This document shows positions 45,756-54,203 of a DNA stretch of 64,000 nt, in pieces. The translations under genes were made by a program, and so were the position numbers. The stretch's first letter is position 1; every line of letters begins with the position of its first letter. The stretch is from NCBI RefSeq assembly GCF_000723185.1, contig NZ_CBTY010000011.1, positions 39,403-103,402 of the forward strand. The letters run 5' to 3'. The notes beneath the pieces are model-generated. The model saw only the letters and a program-made list of their open reading frames with translations. It was not told the DNA's origin and did not search any database. The stretch is from Candidatus Nitrosotenuis uzonensis (GTDB taxonomy: Archaea > Thermoproteota > Nitrososphaeria > Nitrososphaerales > Nitrosopumilaceae).

Positions 45756-46008
45756 AGAACTTGAAAGACGAAAGATTCTTTTTGTTTTATTAAAATGAAT
45801 GATTGGTTATAATTCAAGTTTCTATGAAGCGTTATTACAATAATCTATAGCAGATTCGTATGCAATAATACAAAAAATTCGCAAATAATGGTTAGCTGTG
45901 TCGGAATAGTACCAGATAATAGAAATTGGTATTAGTTATTCCCACATTATATGCATAATTGGATGCAATCCATTGAATTAGTGATTTTTACTCGTAATGT
46001 ACTAATGA
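45756..46008. other. Convergent intergenic region, no gene seen
   Basis: This is AT-rich DNA between two gene ends. A T-rich tract (TTCTTTTTGTTTTATT, about 45775-45790) follows the cdvB stop and could end its transcript. A small hairpin TGGAT-GCA-ATCCA lies at 45961-45973, and TACCA/TGGTA arms lie slightly upstream. No open frame with coding character was found. Confidence 0.4.
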
Positions 46009-46671
46009 TTATTTGGCCAAAAGTGCCCTTACATCAAGAAAGATCTTGTTCCATTGACTCCAAATTAACTTGCCTGTTTGGGTATTCTGTCTACTCGGGT
46101 GATAACTTGCAACAATCACAATACCGTTATGGAAAAACCTGTGGCCATGAGAAAAGTTTTGGTACTTGACACCACATAAGCGTTTTACTGCATCAAATGC
46201 AATTTTGCCAAGACAAACTATCACTTTAACATCTTGTAACAAGGCCAACTCCTGCTTTAGATAATCGGCACAGGTCATAATTTCATTCCTAGTAGGCTTG
46301 TTGTCAGGAGGCGCACATCGTACTGCTGCCGTAATATACGCATCAATGAGAGTAAATCCATCGTTTTTATTCTGACTTGTAGGTTTGTTTGCAAATCCAT
46401 TATCAAACAAAACCTTTGCAAGCCAATCGCCAGAACTGTCTCCTGTAAACATTCTACCTGTCCTATTACCCCCATGTGCAGCTGGTGCCAGACCCACGAT
46501 CAGTAACTTTGCATTAGGATCTCCAAAGCTGGGTAGTGGTTTGCCCCAGTATTTGTCATCATAAAATCGCTTTACTTTATTTTTAGCTACTGACTTTATG
46601 TAAGAGTGTAATCGAGTACATTTTTTACATTTAACCACTTTGTCGTTTAGTTTTTCAAGTGATCGTTCCAT
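46009..46671 (-). CDS. Uracil-DNA glycosylase, family 5 (UDGb), 220 aa
   Basis: Removes uracil and other deaminated bases. The active-site block 'GLAPAAHGGNRTGRMFTGD' is the family 5 form, which lacks the usual polar catalytic residue of families 1 and 4. The minor-groove motif is 'SYHPSRQNT'. Four iron-sulfur cysteines are suggested by 'CKKCTRL' near the N-terminus, 'RCAPP' and 'RLCGVKY'. It fits the repair genes nfo and nth elsewhere in the window. It is separated by 1 nt from the upstream envelope-protein gene. Confidence 0.93.
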   Translation of the reverse strand: MERSLEKLNDKVVKCKKCTRLHSYIKSVAKNKVKRFYDDKYWGKPLPSFGDPNAKLLIVGLAPAAHGGNRTGRMFTGDSSGDWLAKVLFDNGFANKPTSQNKNDGFTLIDAYITAAVRCAPPDNKPTRNEIMTCADYLKQELALLQDVKVIVCLGKIAFDAVKRLCGVKYQNFSHGHRFFHNGIVIVASYHPSRQNTQTGKLIWSQWNKIFLDVRALLAK

Positions 46672-46672
46672 T

Positions 46673-47434
46673 TCAGGTATGGTTGAACAATCCAGTTCTT
46701 GATAAGAGTATTATCACACTAACTGAAGCCAGTAATGCAAGAAATGGCAGATGAAATTCCGGCAGTGACTTGTCTGGAGAGTAGATGGTTCCCCATTGTG
46801 CAGGTACAGGTACCATGGGGTTTTGCGGTGTAAATTCAGTCACATTAGGAGGATATGTGAACAATTTCTGTGAGTTTTCATCATATACTGCGAAATAAAA
46901 TCCGTATTCATTACTGCGTCCGATCAAACTTGTTGGTATTTTAAACTCGTATCCAGGGTGTGGTATACTTGAATACCTGTCATTCTCATCTGAAACCGTG
47001 CTTATAGATTCCAATCCTTCAGGACGCGAGATCTCTACGAATATTTGTTCTAAATCACCTTGGAAAACTGTGGAGTTTGAATCCAAGATAGCCACAATAC
47101 AATAGTCATCACGGTCAAGAAATTGTGTTTTGTCATTGTTTGAATCAAAGCATACAACTGCCTTGTCTTTTCCCTTGTCAAGTGTAAAGTCAGTCAGCAT
47201 GTCGATAAACATATAGACAAAATCGCCCTGATGTGCGGTACGAAGTACGGCTTGGTGTTCATCTGGATAATTATAGGTGTTAAGACTTGATTGTTTCCAT
47301 TCCGTTTCAAACGACCACTTTCCATCAAAGTGGACATCCTCCATTGTGCCAGAATACGTGATCGGTATTGCCTCAAAAGAATCATCTGCCATGGCGGCAA
47401 ACAACACTAAGGCTAAAAATAACACCTCCAGCAT
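46673..47434 (-). CDS. Membrane-anchored surface protein with CBM9/DOMON-like domain, 253 aa
   Basis: A short signal peptide (MLEVLFLALVLFAAMADDS) precedes a beta-rich domain of about 170 residues starting 'GTMEDVHFDGKWSFETEW'. That pattern resembles the CBM9-like/DOMON folds that bind sugar or heme. A Pro-rich stretch leads to a single C-terminal membrane span (about residues 228-247) and a short basic tail. It is thus displayed outside and anchored at its C-terminus. The ligand is unknown. It is followed at once by the UDG gene on the same strand. Confidence 0.7.
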   Translation of the reverse strand: MLEVLFLALVLFAAMADDSFEAIPITYSGTMEDVHFDGKWSFETEWKQSSLNTYNYPDEHQAVLRTAHQGDFVYMFIDMLTDFTLDKGKDKAVVCFDSNNDKTQFLDRDDYCIVAILDSNSTVFQGDLEQIFVEISRPEGLESISTVSDENDRYSSIPHPGYEFKIPTSLIGRSNEYGFYFAVYDENSQKLFTYPPNVTEFTPQNPMVPVPAQWGTIYSPDKSLPEFHLPFLALLASVSVIILLSRTGLFNHT

Positions 47435-47543
47435 AAATCAGGTCACGGATTTAAAAATAAAAGAGTTATCCAGTCTTACCGGATCTATGAGCACGTATAA
47501 TTGCCATTTTGGAGCTTTTTGTCTAAAAAAAATTCCACCATTT

Positions 47544-47550
47544 CTATATA
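47544..47550 (+). promoter_or_regulatory. TATA box of the tail-fibre-like secreted protein
   Basis: CTATATA lies 23-29 nt before the ATG at 47573, the best TATA match in this part of the window. Transcription would begin within a few bases of the start codon. Confidence 0.55.
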
Positions 47551-47572
47551 CTTGTACCCGAACTGGTAGTTA

Positions 47573-48235
47573 ATGAAATTGAGTACAACGACACTAGTCC
47601 TTGGAGTTGCACTAGCGGTTGTAGCCGGCCTTTTTAGTTCTACTATTTTTGGTATAACCGGAATTAAAAGCGACGCACAAACCAGTACGACTGCCACAGG
47701 TCTAATTACAGGACATGTAGTCACGACATTGACAGACTCTGATGGTAACATCAAAGCATATAGACAATCAGACAACCTAATTGTAAACAACGGTGAGAAC
47801 TGTGTTTCAAAAATGTTGTTTGGTGCTAGTGGTGGAAGTAGCACTGGTACCAACGTTTGCACAGGTGCAATAACTGAAGGATTCAGATACATTGCAATTG
47901 GCAACAGCTCTGCAACAGTTGCCAGTGATAATACTGGGCTTGGAGCAGAATTGACTGCAAGCGGGCTTGGAATTAAATATAGCACCATCACTTGGACTAA
48001 CTCAACAGGTTCCGGTTCAGGCACCACCGCACAGGCTGTGATGGCGGCTACATTTACAAATAGTGGACCAACACAAGCCGTAACAGAGTCAGGACTGTTC
48101 AACGGTACAAACGCCTCCACAAACGGCATGTTTGCAAGACAGACATTCTCTAGCATCAGCATGAATAACGGTGACTCATTGACTGTCCAGTGGACTATCA
48201 ATGTAGGTGGAACCGCTAACGCACTGACACCATAG
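47573..48235 (+). CDS. Secreted protein with phage-tail-fibre-like C-terminal domain, 220 aa
   Basis: An N-terminal hydrophobic segment (TLVLGVALAVVAGLFSSTIF) acts as a signal or anchor. The mature part is rich in Thr, Ser, Asn and Gly. Its last ~100 residues, with 'VTESGLFNGTNAS..MFARQTFSSISMNNGDSLTVQWTI', recall the C-terminal pattern of tail proteins from viruses and phages ('EAGLF...MLAR..F...L.I.W.I'). No pilin prepilin-peptidase motif is evident. It may be a surface filament or a domesticated viral module (inference). It is divergent from the CBM9-like gene and converges on cbiF. Confidence 0.65.
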   Translation: MKLSTTTLVLGVALAVVAGLFSSTIFGITGIKSDAQTSTTATGLITGHVVTTLTDSDGNIKAYRQSDNLIVNNGENCVSKMLFGASGGSSTGTNVCTGAITEGFRYIAIGNSSATVASDNTGLGAELTASGLGIKYSTITWTNSTGSGSGTTAQAVMAATFTNSGPTQAVTESGLFNGTNASTNGMFARQTFSSISMNNGDSLTVQWTINVGGTANALTP

Positions 48236-48260
48236 TCCTAAAAACTCTTTCTTCTTCTTT

Positions 48261-49037
48261 TTATTTTAAATTCTGCCTAGCCTTTGCCTTTCTGTATCCA
48301 TGACTGAACGACTTGTCATATAGTTTTGAATACTCGTATGACTTTGGTTGTATCACATCGCCGATAATCACAATTGCTGTGCGTGTTATCTTTTCTGCCC
48401 AGACCTTCTTTACAATATCAGATAACGTTCCAGTAATTACTTTCTGGTCAGGCCAGCTTGCCCTGTACACTACAGCTGTTGGTGTGGATAGCGCGTATCC
48501 GCCCTTGACTGCCTCCCTTACTATATCAGATAACAGGTGCACGCTCAGATAGAATATCATGGTGGACTTGTGCTTTGCAAGCTCGCTTATCTGCTCCTGC
48601 CTTGGAACCTTGGTGCGCTTTTCTGCCCTTGTGATGATTATTGTCTGCGTTATGCCAGGCAGCGTAAGCTGTAAGCCCAAGGCAGCAGATGATGCAAGAA
48701 ACGATGTAACCCCAGGGACCACCTCAAACTCTATTCCCTCCTTTTGCAGACTGTCTGTCTGCTCCCTGATTGCCCCGTAAATGGCAGGATCCCCGTCGTG
48801 CAATCGTACAACTGTTTTGCCCCTTTTCGCATTCTTGCTCAAAATATCAAATATCTCCTCTCTTATCAGGCCTGACGCATCATGCATTTTTGCCTTTTTG
48901 CACATCCCAAGTATCTTCTCAGGTATCAAAGATCCCGAATACACCACAACGTCGGCCTTTTGCAGTAGCTTTTTTGCTTTGACTGTTATCAAATCCGGAT
49001 CGCCAGGCCCGCAACCCACAAAGTAGACTTTATGCAC
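48261..49037 (-). CDS. cbiF: Cobalt-precorrin-4 C11-methyltransferase CbiF, 258 aa
   Basis: An SAM-dependent methyltransferase of the tetrapyrrole family. Conserved blocks are 'VYFVGCGPGDPDLITVKA', 'VVRLHDGDPAIYGAI', 'VVPGVTSFLASSAALG' and 'LPGITQTIIITRA', typical of CbiF/CobM. It overlaps cbiL by 8 nt and is the last gene of the cbiT-cbiL-cbiF cluster. Confidence 0.94.
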   Translation of the reverse strand: MHKVYFVGCGPGDPDLITVKAKKLLQKADVVVYSGSLIPEKILGMCKKAKMHDASGLIREEIFDILSKNAKRGKTVVRLHDGDPAIYGAIREQTDSLQKEGIEFEVVPGVTSFLASSAALGLQLTLPGITQTIIITRAEKRTKVPRQEQISELAKHKSTMIFYLSVHLLSDIVREAVKGGYALSTPTAVVYRASWPDQKVITGTLSDIVKKVWAEKITRTAIVIIGDVIQPKSYEYSKLYDKSFSHGYRKAKARQNLK

Positions 49038-49743
49038 GTTTTACCACCATTATAGAAAAATACTTTGTAGTCAACGTGCTCTCATTGACATCTCCAAGCC
49101 TCATCTTCCTTACAATCTCGTTTGGGGTTCCAAGGTCCTGCCCTATTGCAAATATCGAATCATCTGAAAACCCAGATTCTTTTAGCAGCTTGATTACCTG
49201 ATCAAAATACCTTCCATCCTTGAGAAATATCATAGTATCGCAGTTCTTTGCCGTTTCCTTGACACGTGACAGATCATAGCATGATGGTATCACTGCCATG
49301 GTCTCCGCCCCCTCCGCCAGGCTTATCCCAACCTTTGATGCAAACGTAAACATCGAGACTATACCCGGAATGACTGAGATCTTTATCTGCGGAAACTTTA
49401 GCTGCAGTTCGCGGTGCAGATAGATCCACGTGCTGTAAAGATATGGATCTCCAACAGTAAGATAGACGACTTTTTTTCCTTCAAGAACCTTGTTTGCAAG
49501 AATCTGTGTGTTCTTCTCCCAGGTGCTCTCCAGCGTGTCCTTGTCCTTTACCATAGGGAACACCAGATTGACTATCTCATGATTTCCAATCAGTGATTCC
49601 ACCACAGATAGCGCTATGCTAGGCTTGCCTTCCTTTGCCGTCGGGCACGCGATGACCTCGGCCGACTGGATTGCCTTGACTGCCTTGACCGTTAAAAGTT
49701 CCGGATCCCCCGGACCGCAACCCACACAGACAAGCTCGTGCAT
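49030..49743 (-). CDS. cbiL: Cobalt-precorrin-2 C20-methyltransferase CbiL, 237 aa
   Basis: A tetrapyrrole methyltransferase fold. 'LVCVGCGPGDPELLTVKA', 'VVYLTVGDPYLYSTW' and 'VIPGIVSMFTFASKVG' match CbiL/CobI, which adds the C20 methyl group. Length fits. cbiF follows with an 8-nt overlap; cbiT precedes it by 34 nt. Confidence 0.93.
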   Translation of the reverse strand: MHELVCVGCGPGDPELLTVKAVKAIQSAEVIACPTAKEGKPSIALSVVESLIGNHEIVNLVFPMVKDKDTLESTWEKNTQILANKVLEGKKVVYLTVGDPYLYSTWIYLHRELQLKFPQIKISVIPGIVSMFTFASKVGISLAEGAETMAVIPSCYDLSRVKETAKNCDTMIFLKDGRYFDQVIKLLKESGFSDDSIFAIGQDLGTPNEIVRKMRLGDVNESTLTTKYFSIMVVKRA

Positions 49744-49777
49744 GCTCTAGACCAATTTTTTCCTAGATAAAAGTGCA

Positions 49778-50365
49778 TTATTTTGTGGCAGATATTATCG
49801 TGACCGGGTTCCTTGCCAGCATCATAGTTCCAGTGGACGTTTTTTTGCTTTTTGATATCGTAACCTGTGTTATGTCAATTTCTGAAAAGCCAAGACCTTG
49901 CACCACATTTAGCACTGCATAAAGCGTCTCTATCAGAATCACGCCAATCACAATCCTTGATTTTGGCTTTAGTTTCTCGTAGCACATCCTAACTATCTCT
50001 TCAGTGTCACCTCCAGTACCGCCTACAAAAATTGCATCAGCTGGAGGCAGCTCTGCTATCTTTTGTTTGGCATCAGAGAGTATCACATCAACATTTGAAA
50101 TTCCAAACTTTGCAAGATTTTTCTTTGTCAGCTCCACTGCTTTTGGATCCACATCTATCGCATACACCCTGCCATCCCTTCCTACCTGCAGCGCAGCTTC
50201 AACCGTTATCGAGCCGCTGCCGCAGCCTATATCGTATACAATGTACCCCCCAGACAGTCTTGCCTTGCTTATCTGTAGTGACCTTGGCTCCTCCTTTGTT
50301 ATTGGAACCTCCTCTGTTCTCTCAAAGTATTCATCAGGTATGCCTGGCGTTCTGTATTCCCACAT
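49778..50365 (-). CDS. cbiT: Cobalt-precorrin-6B C15-methyltransferase (decarboxylating) CbiT, 195 aa
   Basis: A class I Rossmann methyltransferase. 'IPDEYFERTEEVPITKEEPR' near the start is the CbiT signature, followed by the SAM loop 'VYDIGCGSGSITVEAA' and 'AIFVGGTGG'. The partner C5-methyltransferase CbiE is not fused and is not in the window. It starts 3 nt after the EMC6-like gene. Confidence 0.93.
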   Translation of the reverse strand: MWEYRTPGIPDEYFERTEEVPITKEEPRSLQISKARLSGGYIVYDIGCGSGSITVEAALQVGRDGRVYAIDVDPKAVELTKKNLAKFGISNVDVILSDAKQKIAELPPADAIFVGGTGGDTEEIVRMCYEKLKPKSRIVIGVILIETLYAVLNVVQGLGFSEIDITQVTISKSKKTSTGTMMLARNPVTIISATK

Positions 50366-50368
50366 GCC

Positions 50369-50782
50369 CTAGATCGGCTTTATCGGACCCATTGTAACGT
50401 CCGGGTGGTGCACCAGAGTATAGGTAATAATCCACATAAACAGATAGATGAACACAAAGCTGCCAATTCCTGTTGTGACTATCTTTTTCCTATCGGAAGG
50501 AGGCAGTCCTATCTTCATCCCCTTGCCGACTATAGCAGACGCAATAAAGACTATAATCATGAATGCAATGGAAGCCCATCTCCTCTCCTCCCCCTCAATG
50601 GACTCGAACAAAAACGTGGCAATTATTCCGCCTATAGCTGCCATGCCTATTCTAATCCAGAACAGTCTGTCAAGAAGCTTCTTGCGCCTCTCTGACTCAT
50701 CCATGTTGTCCGGCGCTTCAGTCTTTGGCGCCTCGTCCTTTGGCTCATCCGGATTGGCCTTTTTCTTTGGATGCTTGGTCAA
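50369..50782 (-). CDS. Three-span membrane protein, EMC6-like, 137 aa
   Basis: A charged cytoplasmic N-terminus of about 38 residues (Lys/Pro/Glu-rich) precedes three membrane helices at roughly 40-60, 68-90 and 103-127. The third, 'TTGIGSFVFIYLFMWIITYTLVHH', and the loop before it closely resemble the end of EMC6, the conserved subunit of the ER membrane protein complex ('GGLFTYVLFWTFLYGMVH' in the human protein, from memory). EMC6 relatives occur in archaea. It heads a four-gene run with cbiT, cbiL and cbiF, though no functional tie is obvious. The generic alternative is an unknown small membrane protein. Confidence 0.6.
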   Translation of the reverse strand: MTKHPKKKANPDEPKDEAPKTEAPDNMDESERRKKLLDRLFWIRIGMAAIGGIIATFLFESIEGEERRWASIAFMIIVFIASAIVGKGMKIGLPPSDRKKIVTTGIGSFVFIYLFMWIITYTLVHHPDVTMGPIKPI

Positions 50783-50809
50783 TGAAATTTCTACGGTGAC
50801 TCAAAGCCA

Positions 50810-50862
50810 TCCAGTTTAAAGTCTTTGGTCGAACCTGCATCATTAAGAGTATATTTGCAGCT
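50810..50862. promoter_or_regulatory. Divergent promoter region of rqcH and the EMC6-like unit
   Basis: AGAGTATATTTGC (about 50848-50860) lies 18-30 nt before the rqcH ATG. On the other strand, the AT-rich run at about 50815-50824 (CTTTAAACT) precedes the EMC6-like start by 30-40 nt. Both calls rest on spacing only. Confidence 0.4.
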
Positions 50863-50877
50863 TTATGCAAGATCAGC

Positions 50878-52797
50878 ATGGCGCTGGCTGGAATTGAGCT
50901 CACCTTTCTTGTAAAAGAAATAGCACGAGCCGCTGACGGATATTATGTAAATAACATTTACGCAATAAATCGCAACAGCATTCTCTTCAAGCTCCACCAT
51001 CCGGAAAAGCCAGACATATTCTTGGTGCTCTCAACTATCGGTATGTGGCTTACCGGCATCAAAATAGACCAAATAGAGGAAAACCGCATGATAAAGCGCC
51101 TGCGCGATGACCTGCTAAGAATGAAGATAACAAAAATAGAGCAGATAGGCGTGGAGCGGATCGCATACATAACGTTCTCAGGTTTTGACAAAGAATTTGT
51201 GCTTATCTGCGAATTTTTCGGCGACGGAAACTTACTGCTCTGCGATAGCAATCTGAAAATTCTTGCCCTGCTCCATTCCATCGAGGTAAGACACCGTGAG
51301 CTCAAAGTCGGCATGACATATGCCCCCCCTCCCCAGATGGGCCTTAACATATTTGATATAAACGAGAAGAATTTTGATGAGGCAAGATCAGTTACAACAC
51401 CGATAGCTAGGTGGCTTGGCAGAACCTTCGGCCTGCCTGCAAAGTACGCCGAACAGATACTAAATCTTGCAAAAATTAATCTGGAAACACCTGCAGATCA
51501 TCTAACACATGATGACATAAAACAGATCGTCCAGGTGGCAAGCACCCTGACAAAAAGAATTGTCAGTGGCCAGCACGAGCCTGCAATACTCAAAACTGAG
51601 AAAGGACTTGATGTATACCCAGTAAAGCCTGATGGTGCGCAAGATACGGAAAACGTCCCGACCTTCATGGAAGGACTTGATAGGGTTTTATCAAAGACAC
51701 TGCTTGAGCAGGGCAAAAAAGCTCAGAGTACCGAGATTGACAAAAAAATATCAGAGCTGCAAAGTGTAATAGACGAGCAGGACAGGGCAGTCCAGCAGGT
51801 GAAGGAAAAATCCGAGTCAATAGCCAAGGTGGCAAAGGCACTTTTTGCACTAAGCTCGCAAGGCGTAATCTCAATAGCAGATCCCCGCTCTATTGAGACC
51901 CTCAAGTCACAAAACGCCGAGATCATCAAGGAAAAAGGAATAACATATGTAAAGATAAACAGTGAAAAAGTGCAGATAAAGGAGAACTCTTCCATACCGG
52001 CAATAGCCTCACTCCTTTACGATGAATCAAAAAAGCAGGCATCTGCAATTCAATACATACTCAACCTAAGGGAGAAAAACCAAATAGCAATAGAAAAGCT
52101 CAGAAAACAATCAGTTACAGCAAAGGATTCCATCTCATATACACAAATGCAAAAGAAGAGCTGGTTTGAGCGGTACCGCTGGTTCTTCACATCCGATGAC
52201 CTCCTTGCAATAGGCGGCCGCGACTCCTCGTCAAACTCGGCCATTATAAGAAAGCATCTTGCCAAGTCAGACAAGGTGTTCCATGCAGAAGTGTTTGGCT
52301 CGCCATTTTTCATTTTAAAGGACGTGCCAGAGCAGATCCCATTTGACTCTCTAAATGAAGTGGCCCATGCCACTGTATGCTTTAGCAGGGCATGGAGGGA
52401 GGCAATGTACGGAATGAGTGCCTACTGGATAAACCCAGAGCAGGTAAAAAAGGCAGCACCAAGCGGGCAGTTCCTCGCAAAAGGATCCTTTGTGCTGGAA
52501 GGGCAAAAAAATTTCGTAAAGATCTCAGATCTTGTGCTTGCAATCGGAATCATGAAAAAAGACAACCGCCATATGATAACGTGCGGTCCGCCAGAACCAA
52601 TAAAGAAAAACTGCATCTGCTTTGCTATAATCAAACCCGGAGGATCCGATATGCCGGACGTTGCAAAAAAGCTCCGGTCTGATTTTATCAAACTGGAAGA
52701 AGATATTGCAAAAAACTTTACCGTCGACGACTATGTTCGCGTTTTGCCCGCAGGCCAGAGCCATATAACAGAGGTTGTCCATTCCAAAGTTGACTGA
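50878..52797 (+). CDS. rqcH: RqcH/NEMF-family ribosome quality-control protein (NFACT), 639 aa
   Basis: Binds stalled 50S-nascent chain-tRNA complexes and, in relatives, adds C-terminal Ala tails. The order is NFACT-N (about 1-140), a helix-hairpin-helix region, a coiled coil (~270-420) and NFACT-R with 'RYRWFFTSDDLLAIGGRD' (~430-447). The tail-extension motif that reads Asp-Arg in well-studied homologues is E93-R94 here ('IGVERIAYITF'), a conservative change. There is no zinc knuckle. The gene overlaps the following Mut7-C gene by 23 nt, a likely operon with RNA-linked functions. Confidence 0.92.
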   Translation: MALAGIELTFLVKEIARAADGYYVNNIYAINRNSILFKLHHPEKPDIFLVLSTIGMWLTGIKIDQIEENRMIKRLRDDLLRMKITKIEQIGVERIAYITFSGFDKEFVLICEFFGDGNLLLCDSNLKILALLHSIEVRHRELKVGMTYAPPPQMGLNIFDINEKNFDEARSVTTPIARWLGRTFGLPAKYAEQILNLAKINLETPADHLTHDDIKQIVQVASTLTKRIVSGQHEPAILKTEKGLDVYPVKPDGAQDTENVPTFMEGLDRVLSKTLLEQGKKAQSTEIDKKISELQSVIDEQDRAVQQVKEKSESIAKVAKALFALSSQGVISIADPRSIETLKSQNAEIIKEKGITYVKINSEKVQIKENSSIPAIASLLYDESKKQASAIQYILNLREKNQIAIEKLRKQSVTAKDSISYTQMQKKSWFERYRWFFTSDDLLAIGGRDSSSNSAIIRKHLAKSDKVFHAEVFGSPFFILKDVPEQIPFDSLNEVAHATVCFSRAWREAMYGMSAYWINPEQVKKAAPSGQFLAKGSFVLEGQKNFVKISDLVLAIGIMKKDNRHMITCGPPEPIKKNCICFAIIKPGGSDMPDVAKKLRSDFIKLEEDIAKNFTVDDYVRVLPAGQSHITEVVHSKVD

Positions 52798-53263
52798 GTT
52801 TGTTGCAGACGCAATGCTTGGAACGCTGGCAAAGAAATTAAGGATTTTGGGCTTTGACTGCAAGTACTTTGCGTCAATAAATGATGAGGAGATTGCCGCT
52901 CTTGCAAAAGCCGACTCTCGCACAATTATTACAAAAGACAAGCTGCTTGCGCAAAAATGCAAAAAGCAGGATATCAGAGTAATCTACCTTGAATCACATT
53001 CTGAAAAGGAACATCTAATCAAGATAGCAAGAGTGTGTAATCTAAGATACGCCGTAGACGCATCAAATGCGCGCTGCACATCATGTAATGGTTGCCTTAA
53101 AAAAGCAGACAGGTCCATCATAACCTTGATGCCTCAGCTCACCCATATCAGTCAGTTCTGGCAGTGTCTTGACTGCAAGCATATCTACTGGGAGGGAAGT
53201 CATATTAGAAACTTGAAGAAATTCATAAGTGAAGTCAATGTCGAATTACAAAATAAGCGATGA
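52775..53263 (+). CDS. Mut7-C RNase domain protein, 162 aa
   Basis: A PIN-like Mut7-C nuclease domain: 'FVADAMLGTLAKKLRILGFD' at the N-terminus and 'RTIITKDKLLAQKC', carrying the acidic active-site residues. A C-terminal zinc ribbon follows ('CTSCNG', then 'CLDCKHIYWEGSH'). It starts at TTG 52775 inside rqcH; TTG 52790 is a second option. Its end overlaps the AMMECR1 gene. Linkage to rqcH suggests RNA turnover at stalled ribosomes (inference). Confidence 0.88.
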   Translation: MSIPKLTEFVADAMLGTLAKKLRILGFDCKYFASINDEEIAALAKADSRTIITKDKLLAQKCKKQDIRVIYLESHSEKEHLIKIARVCNLRYAVDASNARCTSCNGCLKKADRSIITLMPQLTHISQFWQCLDCKHIYWEGSHIRNLKKFISEVNVELQNKR

Positions 53264-53840
53264 GGACGGCGTCAGTCTTGTCAGAGCTGCAAGAAGTATA
53301 GTTACCGAATTTGTCAAGAGCGGCCGCAAAATCAAACTGGACGAAAATGAAAGAAAGCGATTCTCCTTTGAATGTGGAATATTTGTCACACTTGAAAAAG
53401 AATCTGATCTGAGAGGCTGCATAGGCTTTCCACTGCCCCGCAGGCTTGATACTGCGCTTCCAGAGGCTGCCATAGCTGCTGCAACAAATGATCCCAGATT
53501 CCCCCCAGTCACGGTTGATGAGCTTGACAAGATAACATTTGAGGTAACAGTACTCACGCCACCAGTTGAGCTCAAAGTCGAGCCATCCCAGATACCATCA
53601 TCAATCAAAGTAGGCAGGGACGGCCTCATAGTAAAGCAGGGACCATACTCCGGCCTGCTGCTGCCCCAAGTGCCGGTCGAATATGGCTGGAACGAACAAG
53701 AGTTTCTAGCTCATACGTGCCAGAAGGCAGGCCTGCCGCAAGACTGCTGGAAGAAAGAAGACACCAGGGTGTTCTCGTTTGAAGGAATAATATTCAGAGA
53801 GAGCAGTCCAAACGGCCAGGTAGTAAGGCACTTTCTATAA
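53238..53840 (+). CDS. AMMECR1-domain protein, about 200 aa
   Basis: Carries the AMMECR1 hallmark 'LRGCIGFPLP' (about residues 58-67), with the family's 'DPRFPPVTVDEL', 'VGRDGLIVKQG' and 'LLLPQVPVEYGW'. A redox or regulatory role has been proposed for the family, but the biochemical function is unknown. ATG 53238 is preferred; GTG 53229 is an in-frame alternative. It overlaps the Mut7-C gene by 26 nt upstream and the convergent AcnX small-subunit gene by 6 nt. Confidence 0.92.
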   Translation: MSNYKISDEDGVSLVRAARSIVTEFVKSGRKIKLDENERKRFSFECGIFVTLEKESDLRGCIGFPLPRRLDTALPEAAIAAATNDPRFPPVTVDELDKITFEVTVLTPPVELKVEPSQIPSSIKVGRDGLIVKQGPYSGLLLPQVPVEYGWNEQEFLAHTCQKAGLPQDCWKKEDTRVFSFEGIIFRESSPNGQVVRHFL

Positions 53841-54203
53841 CATGTCAGTGTCAATGCTAAGCTGCTGGCCGCTTTGCAGCCTTTCGTATTCTTGCTCTGA
53901 TGCAATTACCAGCGGAATGTTGGCAAGCGCGCATCCTGAGGCCACCGTGATGTCTGCCTTTTTGCACACCATCGCGTACGGCGCAGAGCCGCTTGACTTT
54001 AACGAGTATATCGTGTACGCCCCAACACTGCTGCCAACCCCATGAGGAAATACAAGGATGCAGTTCTTGACTGACCTTCCAACTAGATCGTGCTTGTCAT
54101 CAGATATGATGCCCGATTTTTTGTCAACGGAGCCAAGAAAGTTAATCGGCGTGTTTGTCTTCAGAATGCTGCCGCTGGCCTTACCCCTCACTATCACCTT
54201 CAT
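53835..54203 (-). CDS. Aconitase X (phosphomevalonate dehydratase) small subunit, DUF126, 122 aa
   Basis: A swivelling-domain subunit of AcnX. 'RGKASGSILKTNTPINFLGSVD' and 'VFPHGVGSSVGAYTIY' are DUF126 signatures. In archaea it pairs with DUF521 to dehydrate (R)-5-phosphomevalonate to trans-anhydromevalonate phosphate in the archaeal isoprenoid pathway. It overlaps the large-subunit gene by 4 nt, upstream on the same strand. Confidence 0.93.
   Translation of the reverse strand: MKVIVRGKASGSILKTNTPINFLGSVDKKSGIISDDKHDLVGRSVKNCILVFPHGVGSSVGAYTIYSLKSSGSAPYAMVCKKADITVASGCALANIPLVIASEQEYERLQSGQQLSIDTDML

Noticed and set aside
45961-45973. Small hairpin as a Rho-independent terminator of cdvB
   Set aside because: It lies about 200 bp after the stop, has only 5 bp, and archaea usually end transcripts at T-runs; the T-rich tract at 45775-45790 is the better candidate.
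47485-48201. 238-codon minus-strand frame opposite the tail-like secreted protein
   Set aside because: It is hydrophobic only because it mirrors a Thr/Gly-rich gene; the plus-strand gene has a signal peptide and a strong TATA box.
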